64,000 bases of DNA, from positions 55,011,403 through 55,075,402 of the forward strand of contig CM046303.1 in NCBI GenBank assembly GCA_025267735.1, given 5' to 3'. The number at the start of each line of letters is the position of its first letter. Position 1 is the stretch's first letter. This stretch comes from Mactra quadrangularis. Taxonomy: Eukaryota > Mollusca > Bivalvia > Venerida > Mactridae. The notes below the pieces were generated by a model, which was given only the letters and a program-made list of their open reading frames with translations, did no database searches and was not told the DNA's origin. The translations under genes were made by a program, and so were the position numbers. Below are positions 26,431 to 36,800 of this stretch, one piece after another.

Positions 26431-26743
26431 ATTCTGCCAACAGACGTGGCAGAAAGATTGATTCTGTTGTTGTTTAATCCTTCTGCCAGCAGACACATCT
26501 TTCTGTTATTATAAAATCTTTCTGCCAACAGACACATCTTTCTGTTATAATTCAATCCTTCTGCCAACAGACCCAGCAGAAAGATTGATCCTTCTGCTGT
26601 AAATGTATCCTTCTGCCAGCAGACACAGCAGAAGGATCATTCCTTCTGCTGTAGATTTATCCTTCTGCCAGCAGACACAGCAGAAGGATCGTTCCTTCTG
26701 CTGTGTCTGCTGTGTCTGCTGAGTCTGCCAACTTTACGTTCAT
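26431..26743 (-). repeat. Right outer terminal repeat block
   Basis: Mirror image of 8795-9115, including the same order of variant repeats. Visible differences are single bases (for example cttctgccacg versus cttcggccacg, and gggtctgttgg versus gggtctgctgg). Confidence 0.88.
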
Positions 26744-26752
26744 CTATCTCCT
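26744..26752. repeat. Right 9-bp target-site duplication
   Basis: ctatctcct directly follows the end sequence ...actttacgttcat and is identical to 8786-8794. Confidence 0.88.
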
Positions 26753-29514
26753 TAAGGTACAGAAGTATCTCTCCCATCCATTTAAAAGATCGTTCATTAT
26801 TCATAAGAGATTAATAACATTGCTGTCTTACAGTGATATCTCAATAACTTTCATCTCTACAAAACTAAAATTGCATAGAGTCAAGAACAGTATAACGGTT
26901 CGACACATATCCAACTATTTGTCCTTTATCGATAAGCCTAATATGCTAGTGCGCGCTATATAGAAATAAGAAGGACATTGGTACTTAATCTAATATAACT
27001 CGGAATTAAAAGTATTTATTATTCCATCCCATTCAGTTTCATAAAATTCAATTCATCCTCTTTCTTATGGTATATATCTCATAAAAATTCAAAAATAAAT
27101 AGTAGGGGGAATTTTGAGTTAAAAATGTTAACCCTATTTCCTATGCATTTCAATACAAAAATGAATTTTTTTACCTCAACATTGGCAACGTTTAGCCCAA
27201 TTTCTGTTTTATCATTTAAAAATCTTTTCTATCCCAATCGGATTCAATTACTACGATCTTTTCTTTAATAAATGGTATAGGTTTTATAATTTTTGAAGAA
27301 TATTTAGTAGGGGGAAATAGCGAATTAGTTTAGTAAGTATTGTTTTTTCTTTCTTTCGGGAGATTCCGTATCGCTATACGGAAACTGGCGAAGATAGCCG
27401 AACGACCGATAGAATATGACGCTTTATCGCTACCGATCTTATCAACGGTCAAATATATTATATGTTATCGAGCATTATAATCAAAGCCATAATATGAAGA
27501 TATATTTATCAACAGTCAAGTTGAACACTAACTGCTTTACAGACATGAAATTATTAAAATATAACATGCATTTAAGCAACGAAATAAACTGCTCAAACCA
27601 TTCTGCTTTTTTAAAAAAAAGTGGGATACTTAAAATTATAAGACCACGCTATATATTCATTTATATGTCTAAAAAGCTTGTAATGATAAATGTCTATTTT
27701 CTTTGCAGTAAAAATACTCTTACTTTTGATAATGGGACTTTACAGATACAAGATTTTTTACTCTATGAAAATAAATCTATGTGACAAGATTAAAACGTAT
27801 TTTTTTTAACTTCGAGTTTACTAGTTACAAAAGTTGAAAATCGTATGGCATTGTATAATTCGTTATTTGTTTCGTGTAAACTAATTATTTAAGAAGAGGA
27901 AAATATTTGGTTTTATAAACGCTGTTTAAATGATTAATTGAAGAACTTAACATTTACAAGGTTTCCATTACTAGAGAATTCATAAAATAAGTAATAAAAA
28001 TCAAATGAATTTTAGCTCATAAAACGTATAAAAGATAAAGAATTTACGCATAGGTGAGAAAAACAACAAAAGAAAAACTGTACATGTATTTTCTCGTTTT
28101 ATTTGCCTACTCATACAGTTTAATGCTTTTTCAACTTATAGCATTTGTCTTTTCGTCACAGTATTGTTTTTCAATGTACTAATTGGACTTGTTAGTTTGC
28201 ATTTTCTATAAATCTTTATTCTTTCAGATACGACATGCATTGATTAACTTTATTACACTCCTTATTCGACCCCTGTTGGTGCGTTTATCTACATCCAAGC
28301 GGGTGTCATTTTATACAAGGACCCTATATAAGCAGGGTCCTTGTTTTATGACAGGATACTACTATCATTATTATACCACCAAGGTTGTAAAACACACACA
28401 GGGTAGCGAGGATGATATCTAGATTTTATTTTTTATACAATAAATCTTTGAAATGCTGTCTGCCTGTTTTTGGCGCTGAAGTTTAAAAAAAATAGCCGGT
28501 GTTAATACTTTTAAAGGATAAAGCATCTATTGATATTAATTGATTTTCCAGATGTTTGTCTTTATATGAAATTATATTAAATATTTTCAGTATTTTAGTA
28601 CAATTTATATGCCTACTGATTGCTTTTTTAATTGTCATTGAAATAATTATTTATGTTTATTGTAAGTATTAGTATGTACATTTACTTATGCTGTTGCAAA
28701 TGTAAATACACACAAGGTGTAATGAAAATTATGTGTATGATACATAGTTTATAAATATTAATTCTTTTCATCAAAGGAAACGTAAATCAATCTCCTTGAA
28801 ATATATTTTATTCTTACCGCGCACTGCAGGGTTTGTTATTTATAAGTTTATACCAAAATATAACAGATATCAAATGTTGGTAATAGACGTCATGCAGTGT
28901 CAATCACGTGATATATTGATGGGGTTGATCAGTTTTATCAGTAGATATGATCACAGCAGGGTGTCATATCGGAAATTTCCGAACAATACCGAGTGCAACG
29001 ACGGAGGCTCTGATAAATTATCGATTTTATCGAGAAGTAAAATCAGTAAGTTACGAAAGGACAAATAGTTGGATATGTTATCAAGCGCATAATGACACTA
29101 GTCTAATATTATCTATAGTTAATTAATTATGCCCTTGTTGACAAGATTAATATGATATAATATATACATGTATATGTATATGATATCTCTATCATGCTTG
29201 AATCATGGGCGTGTTTTTAGAGCAGTACGTACATATCGCCTTGAAAACAACACAAAGCAAAACTTTTCATTTACTTAAAAAAATCCTCTATTTTATTTAC
29301 TTCTCGTGCTGTTAGTTTATGACATCACGCGTAATCAAAGGAATCAGATTCCGATAAAATAGGCTTAATTAAATGCACAGAGAATTGTTTGTGGTGCAGA
29401 AACACATACTAAGACAACAGTGCTCTATACAGTACATGTGTACTTACGTACTACTGTACAATCTGACATGGACAAGGAAATAAACAATGAGCATCAATTA
29501 TCGTACACATGGAC
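26753..29514. other. Intergenic DNA with inverted 23-mer and a hairpin
   Basis: No gene recognised; open frames of 79-122 codons (for example 27416-27784, 28796-29068) have no domain I know and no splice context. A perfect 23-bp inverted pair, acatatccaactatttgtccttt, occurs at 26905-26927 (plus) and 29056-29078 (minus). An 11-bp perfect hairpin lies at 28315-28344. Confidence 0.5.
28315..28344. repeat. Perfect 11-bp hairpin
   Basis: acaaggaccct (28315-28325) and agggtccttgt (28334-28344) are exact reverse complements around an 8-base loop, in otherwise AT-rich DNA. No role can be assigned. Confidence 0.6.
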
Positions 29515-29910
29515 AAACCGGTACCACAACCATAGCGACGCCGTGAAGAACTTCATTATATCGGCATAAACCGTGTTGAATCGGCGATCACCAGAGTTTG
29601 CCCCGGAAGTGCTTAAAATTTAAGTACAACCTGGATTCACCGGGGAGCGAAACCGGAAAGATCCGAGGCATCACAGTAGCTCTTCCGGTATGATCCTTCT
29701 CTCCACCTTAAGACAACCTGATGGAACCACATGTAACCGGTATGGCTTGTGGCCAAGGTAGAGACGCGGTGACTTCTAGCAAGGCTTCTATATTTACTTC
29801 AGGAATCTCCCTGGTTCATCCCGGTCTACTGGCTACAAATTACCGTGACTCACTGCATGGGGCATATGCCGGGACAGTGTGAACTAGGCATTAAAGACTG
29901 GAACAGTCAG
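29515..29910. other. GC-richer island, non-coding as far as seen
   Basis: This 400-bp stretch is visibly richer in G+C and in CpG (ccggtaccac, gccccggaag, accggggagcg, atgccgggacag) than the 1 kb on either side. All frames are broken within about 40 codons. It could be a decayed mobile-element piece, a promoter-like unmethylated island or an RNA gene; nothing here decides between them. Confidence 0.4.
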
Positions 29911-30197
29911 AGAAAATATACTTTTTTCTGTCGGAATTACACAATAACAACAAAGATATAAAACCACTGTGTTGAGCAGAAACAACAACAAAAACTTGTT
30001 TTCATGAACTGTTTAATTAACAATATATGGCGACATTATTACATCACACTGGTAGTTTATTATTATTACACTACAATAACAATCATGATATTAATAAGTT
30101 TTTCTTTGAAGTCAATATCTCCAATTTAAACAAAGAATATGCTTATACGACTCGTTATTATATGAATACATTTTGCATCGTTATAAAAAAGAATAGA

Positions 30198-30533
30198 CTG
30201 TAACCTGTTCAATTACCCAAAATGTTACAAAACGTTCCGTAACATTACATTCAGAACTCCTCGGTCATTCGCTGCGAATAATTTAATCTAATAAACAAAT
30301 ACAGTACATGTATATACGATCGTTAAGGCAATTAGTGATGTTTCAAAATTTATGGACTAAAAACGAAACATCACTCATTGCCTAAACGATCATATAATTA
30401 TTTACTTCAACACCGGTAGTTTTATAATAGCGTCTAAATATGTCCGAGATTATTCGCAGCGAATGGCCGAGGAGTTCCGAATGTATCGTTACGGAACGTT
30501 TTGGAACGTTTAGGGTAACTGAACAGGCTACTA
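30198..30533. mobile_element. Foldback element, family 'ctcctcggccattcgc', copy 1
   Basis: Left arm (about 30198-30345) and right arm (about 30362-30533) are imperfect reverse complements. Matching blocks in order are 'gta(a/g)cctgttca(a/g)ttaccc', 'aaaacgttccgtaac', 'gaactcctcgg(t/c)cattcgctgcg' and 'gtgatgtttc', with a loop of about 20 bases. Related pieces lie at 33388-33575 and 63880-64000. No coding capacity. Confidence 0.8.
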
Positions 30534-32108
30534 CAGATTCTGTTCTGGTCATCCGTATTCAATTGCGACAATGTACTTCATATTTGTACAAATCTATCTG
30601 ACTAAAAAGTCTATCTGCTATAACATTACTATTACAAGTTTGCATTGTGGAATGTTTAATAAGTACAGCAAATGACAAGGTCCCAGTTTCACAAAAACAA
30701 AAAATCTTAGCTTGAGAATATGCTCAAAATATATACATTGTGTATATATTTCCACTCAGCGGCCATGTTGTTTCATTTTATTTAATGACTTCACCATTCA
30801 TACTTGTTTATTTGTGTAAAAAGTGTGAATATTCAAATTACATATTTATTTGGGAATACATTTTTGTGAAATACAATTTTGTAAAATCTAAGTGGAATTT
30901 TAATTAGAGTGAAAACTCATACTTCAGTATTATTTAGAACTCAGTGCCAGGTTTTATTAATTGATCTAATGGCCATAAAATGAAGTCATGACGTTATCTC
31001 ATATAACATACAAATGTTAAACACAGGCTTACAATAGATGGGGAGCCTTAGATTTTGGGTTGAACAATAAACCTAGCTGTTCAAATATTCATGATTATCT
31101 GAACGTGAATATTATGATAGATTAGAGCTGCTTATGTCGTATGATAGGTTTTTCGTCACGATATTTCAATAACAGTGAGGCCACCAGTACAAAAACAATG
31201 CATTCAGTCACCGTGAAATTATTCAAGCTTTGACAGTTGAGAAAAAACGGACTATTGCATTATATAACTTTACCACATTATATTTTTAATTGTTAAGTCT
31301 TGTATACTACATTTAAATGATTAAAAACAATGTGTTATTTCGATTTTAAATTCTGGGACAATTGAAGTTCGGTTAAAAATAGTTTAATTATGACCGAAAT
31401 ACATATCTGAACTAAAGCATGCTATGTATCCTATAAAATAAAGTCATCAATTTCACCACCTAGTTCAACGAACTCGTCTTTTTAGAAAAATGTATATAAA
31501 TCTGCCATTTTGTTCTGGATAATTGGGACCACGTCCAAATGATCACACCATATGATTTTTTCAACAGTTTTCACTTTACTATATAAATTGTATCACATGT
31601 TTCAACCGATTGCCAATAATTCAACATTTTATTCATTGCATGTGCCCCCACTACTTTAAATACCACCTTACTACCACGTCACACGTAACATTTTGTGTGT
31701 GACTGATCCTAACAGGCATGTATCAATCTTGTTCAATAGGCTGCTTTATCGTGGTCCTTACAGTGATGACACATGTACATTCAGAAGCAATATCACCCTA
31801 CGCATTGTGAAACATTTTTGTACTTGGAGCAACTTGCTCCATCTATGTAATCATTCAAGCATGTTCAATGTACAAAAATGTGTATTTTTAAATCAAATTC
31901 AATTGTCAATGATGCGTACATTAACCCCGATGATTCAAATCATAAACTATTTGTATGTCTATGATTCAAATTCTAGAAATATGCTTGATTTTCCCCGTAC
32001 ATAGATACTGATAACTATTTTATCGACAGTGAGTACAGAAGTACTGTACTATTCAAATCAGCGGGGTCAATATATGCGCCACTGACAGTTCAATAAAATT
32101 GAACAATA
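30534..32108. other. Intergenic DNA, no gene seen
   Basis: A 103-codon open frame (31693-32004, plus) has no recognisable domain. Near 32036-32095 lies a repeat block (ggggtcaatatatgcgccactgacagtt...) that recurs at about 38583-38630. Confidence 0.5.
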
Positions 32109-32110
32109 TA

Positions 32111-32485
32111 CAGTACCCACCATAAGTTTGGAGACATTTTCACTTTGTAGGCTTACTGAATAACTTTTATCGTGAGATTGATAAATGTTTATATTGAAAT
32201 GCTTCTTAGTTTTGCTCTTTTCTTTGGTTATCGTTAAAAGTATAACTGAGACTACATAAATAGCATAAAAGCTATGTTATGGAAAGTAATTACTGTAAAC
32301 ATGGTTTTGGAGGCACAAGGATGTCAGATGCTGAATCTTATAAATGTGTCACAATCATAAAAATGTTTTCATTTTGTCAAAAACTATACTTAAATGTATT
32401 AAAATAGTGTTTTTTACAAAAATAATCATCAAAATTCAAGAATTGTAGAAAACTTCTTTTGTCTCCAAACTTTTGGTGTGTACTG
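32111..32485. mobile_element. Tc1/mariner-type MITE, 375 bp
   Basis: The ends are inverted repeats of about 30 bp: cagtacccaccataagtttg on the left and, on the other strand, cagtacacaccaaaagtttg on the right, continuing as gagaca in both. TA dinucleotides flank it at 32109-32110 and 32486-32487, as expected for Tc1/mariner target duplication. There is no transposase frame inside. Confidence 0.8.
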
Positions 32486-32487
32486 TA

Positions 32488-33387
32488 TGCATGTGCTAGA
32501 TAACTATTTACGAATAGGGATAACACTAGGTCAATGATAATTATACAAGAGTACTATTTTACATAAGTACGAATACGGTAGGTCCTTATTTGACCAAATG
32601 TTAGGAGTTATCTTTATGAAACAATTCACAAAATTTTCTCACTTGATGCTTTAGTTTTATCAAATAGATACCATTGTGCAATATCCGTAAATAAATTAAC
32701 CTAATCAAGTTAATCATAAATTTTTCACCTACTTGTATTCAATAGCCTTGATCTAGTAGCATGTGAAAACGTTGATAATTTATATTTGAACAATTAATTT
32801 TTACATATTATTTGTTTACATGTACCTGGCACAAATGGGGACAAACTTTTAATCTAAATAACATCCCATCATATCCATGATTGAGGTCACTCACACTTTA
32901 CGGTCACGTGCTTTATATCTAACATTGTTCATAACAAGTGGGCCACTAGGGCGATTTTGTGATTTCTTTTTTTGTTATTGTTATTTTCAAGCAAGTTATT
33001 GCTCTTGTTTCACGAGACTTCATATTCCTTTTTTGGTAAATTTGAATGTTGTATCTACGGTATGCGTACATGCCTTTACAGTTAAAATTGATCATTGAGA
33101 GCTTATCCTTATGTTTCAAAATAGAGAATTAGTCTACCTCTAACATTCTGATCCTAAGGGTTATCAAATTAACGTGAATGTTGATAATCTCTGGGTATGC
33201 GAATGACCTTTAGCGATTCCATGAGATTTGTAAAATAAACATTAAATATCTTTACAATGTATGCATGTATAGTAATTTGCAATTCTTCAAAAATTAAACG
33301 AATCTCATCGGACAAATACTGTTACTATGAAAGCGTATTGTTTTAGGCTCTATAATGGCAAGTTGAAGGAAATTTACCCTTCACCAG
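32488..33387. other. No gene recognised
   Basis: Lies downstream of the distal SGSM3 terminal exon and may include its 3' untranslated region or flank. No polyadenylation signal could be assigned with confidence. Confidence 0.4.
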
Positions 33388-33575
33388 TAGCATTCGGAAC
33401 TCCTCGGCCATTCACCACGAATAATCTCGGACATATTTACGACACATGTATACTCAAATAAAATGCTTTAATCAGGTTCGAAGTCAACTTATCCACGATC
33501 GTTTAGGCGATAGTATTCATAGTAAATGACCGAGGAATTCCGAACGCATCTGTAGAACGATCGTTACAAACGGAC
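33388..33575. mobile_element. Foldback element, family 'ctcctcggccattcgc', copy 2
   Basis: Left block cattcggaactcctcggcca and right block (minus strand) ttcggaattcctcggtcatt are inverted, with the same inner segments as copy 1 (aataatctcggacatattta, cgatcgttta). It lies 125 bp beyond the stop codon of the distal SGSM3 terminal exon, so it probably sits in or next to that transcript's 3' end. Confidence 0.65.
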
Positions 33576-33700
33576 TTTTCCGAGGTATATGCCGAATGTT
33601 TCCGATGGTTAATCGAATACAAGAATAGGGAAAATTGTGAATGATAACATAATATATATACATGTACATATATAATAATAATATATAACACGTATGAATG

Positions 33701-33836
33701 CTACAAATCCCAACTAAATAAATGATGTTTAACAAGCATGTCTTTAACTCCTTCCTTCAAAGGTTTTGCAGTAGGTTCTGTTTTCTTTGGCAATTCCCAA
33801 TCCATTGAAAGATTATAAGAAAATTGAGAAATCAAC
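33701..33836 (-). CDS. SGSM3: SGSM3 terminal exon, distal copy
   Basis: 136 bp including stop TAG, acceptor tactttcag. Completes arginine, then [18 protein letters not shown]..., [24 protein letters not shown]. Of the three it is the closest to the vertebrate C-terminus ([26 protein letters not shown]), so it is probably the ancestral one. It lies 14.5 kb from the branch exon. Confidence 0.88.
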
Positions 33837-36800
33837 CTGAAAGTAAACCAAGAAGAACCATTCACCAAGGATAGATAGAATATAGATATATAGACGGTAT
33901 CTAATGTAACTATGGTACATATATAATACATAAACCTTGTCCGAGATTTCTACGACCAAACATACATGATATACTACTTTATAGAACTTAGTAAACCAAT
34001 GATAGCGAGTCCATTCAGAGTTATCGTTCTTCTTTCTCACTAAAAGCTCTGCAATTTATGATATTTTTAATATTTAGGTATTTAGTAGCTTTTGTAAACG
34101 TGATTGAAGCAACGGTGCACGATGGCCTGGACTCTGATTACACGATTGGGAACTACTTTCGATAAGTTAACAGAGATGTTTGTGGCAGAAGGAACGATAA
34201 CTCTGGATCAAAATTGGTAAATACAATATTCAACCGAGGTGAAATGATCAAAGCTTCCAATGACAACATGCAGCAATGTAAAAATCTATGAAATAAGTCT
34301 GCCTGATAAAAAAGTGCAGAATCCCACCCAAACATGTTGAAATTTCTTGTCGTTGGTTTATACTTCAACAATCTTAATGTCCATCGTTATAAATACTAGA
34401 TCTAGTCACGATCTGTAATTGTTTCTGATAATCTATTTTAACATTCAAATTTTAAACGTCTTTTTAGACAGATTTATTTTTTGCACTAAATGTTCCATTT
34501 TGTATTGAACTGAAATCATTGACAGTGTTAAACATGTCTTTCAATTTTTACTATTATTCAAAGTTTAAGCTTTTTTCAGTTTTTTAGCATCGTATGATGG
34601 CAGAAATACGCTACCATAGTTCATTAACCCACGTTTCTGTACTATTAGATATTGTTATTCAAATTTGACCGAGTTGGACTTTGGGAATCAACAAACATAG
34701 TAACATAGAAAACAACACCAACTGTTTGTACTAGTATTTATGGAATGCATAACAGAATGGTTATATTTAATACAATGTTCATGTTTTGTCCTTGAATTCT
34801 AAATCGGTTTGGCAAGATGACAGGAAACGTGTCCGAAATATCAATAAATCCGAGATTTGTAATGTGCCAAGAATTATTAGATGTAACCTACTTCAGAGTG
34901 TGTGAAAATGCGTAAATTAAAAATATGGTTCTAAAACAACTGCGGAATACAATGTTCACCAGTTTAACACTAAAGTTTTGTGGGTACTTTTCTAAGGATA
35001 GCGCTAGCTATACCTCTATAGGCCTACCTCTGGCACCCTGCTTACCCAAAGGTTATACAAAAAATGTACCTACACTCACCAAAATTTCTAATCGGTTAAA
35101 AATCTTAATTATTAAGAACATGATATGATTTTGTCTGGAATATACCTGATAGAATTTCCTTTAATATATATAGCAATAATAGTCATTTAATAATTTATTG
35201 ATGATTTTCAGTTCCACTTATAAGATCGAGTGTAAACTAAAAATTCAAATGATACAATGGTAAGATGATAATCAAAACTTTGCAACATGTAAGCTAACTA
35301 AATTATATCGAGTTTTATCTTGAGGTGTTCCTGCAAATATAACCAAAGCACTTTCGACTTTGAATGATACTAGCTGCATAACCTAACGAATTCGATAACA
35401 CCTCTGAGTAGAACGCAATGTGAGGATTACATATTTTGAATTCAGATGTCAAAAATTTCCGATTTCTAAATAAAAAATGAAGGCTAGCTTCGCGCTGACC
35501 TAGCTTAAGGTCTTGCGCTGCCCTATCGTTACATGACCTTGCTACATGTACGAGACCTTTTTACTGGATAAATAATTTATCTATAATTCATTCCCACAGA
35601 TCATTAGCGGAACAACGTCTTCTGTTGAATATACCTTTCCAAGTTCAAATTTTATATAAGTGTAGACGCCCAACAGAAAAGGAGTACTAATATAGCTACG
35701 AACCTAAACAACGATCGGTGACTAGGTCAACGCATGCGCAATTAGTGAGAGCAATGAAAATTGCACAGATGATTTTTGAATTAGAAAATCGTGATTAGCA
35801 AGTTCAATACCAATGCCAGTGAATGATCGAATGATTTCTAACCTTGACACACTCTTGAACGATAGTTTAAATATTTGATAAATTCTTCTCAAGGTACTGG
35901 CAAGCAATAGTTTATAATGTTTCAATAAAAATGCTCGTAAATTAAGAATATTCCATAGATTAGCATACCTGTATGATTAAAACATGTGATAGTGATGTAT
36001 TTATAAACAGGTATGATTTGCGCAGCATTCTTGATTAAAAAGAGAGTTTTCATGAGTTTTTTCGTATTTTAGTGCTTTTCCAGTTTCCAATGTTGCATAT
36101 CGTGCCGCCGGCTTTCCATAGTTATAATGAATCTGCACGTGTGCATTATGATACATAATTTCTATTGCCATAGTGCATAGTACTAATGATTAAATAATAC
36201 GTAATTTAAGAAATAACATACAGTTGTTGATATTTTATTGTAGAATAAAACAAAAGCACGAGCTTTGATGTGCTTAAGTTAATGAAAGATTACTTTAAAA
36301 GCAAGAGTTATTAAATAAGCGCACCAGAACGAGTGTCTATGTTTTATTCCACAGTTAAATATAGAAAAAAACTTTAAGTTATTTTTATCATAATATAAGA
36401 AAAATAAATTATTTTGACCGGTAAGTTTTATAAACGAGGGAGTAAATGATAACAGTCGTGTAATGCGCAATATTAAAATATAGTTGATGTCACGTAAAAT
36501 ACATGTACTGTATAGAGTAAAAACGCTCGCACCAATTTCGGGACATGTAATTGAATCTAACGAGATGCCAGACTATTCAGAAATAAAGGATATTGAGGAT
36601 AGGCATCGTAAATGAACTTAGGAAGTGTAAATATCAATTATTACTTATCACGAATACATCTATGTGCGTATGTAACACGTACGAGCTCTTTTGTATAATT
36701 TTAATGAACAAAAACAGTGTAGGCCTAACCTGTCAGAATTTTAGAATGATGAACATCTTCATTGAATGATAAGAAATGTGTCAGACGAGGGAAGGTTGTT

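Larger units (their letters stand above)
8795..26743. mobile_element. Giant 17.9-kb foldback-type transposon, non-autonomous
   Basis: Both ends begin atgaacgtaaagttggcaga (right end read on the minus strand) and stay nearly identical for at least 400 bp. A perfect 9-bp direct repeat flanks the element. From outside in, each arm has about 315 bp of short 'cagcagaaggat' repeats, then 6.6-7.5 kb of a 792-bp repeat in opposite orientation in the two arms. The centre (about 16861-19845) is different and carries two diverged copies of another module. I find no transposase, reverse transcriptase, replicase or other domain, so it must depend on enzymes from elsewhere. A 9-bp duplication with long, internally repetitive terminal repeats is known for Drosophila FB elements, and 8-10 bp duplications for Mutator-like elements. 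Either link is inference. Confidence 0.85.

Noticed and set aside
8795..26743. An integrated virus or Polinton/Maverick
   Set aside because: No polymerase, integrase, capsid or any long open frame. The content is satellite-like and the duplication is 9 bp, not the 5-6 bp expected for Polintons.
27416..27784. 122-codon open frame as a gene
   Set aside because: Low-complexity, lysine/asparagine/tyrosine-rich translation as expected from AT-rich non-coding DNA; no domain.
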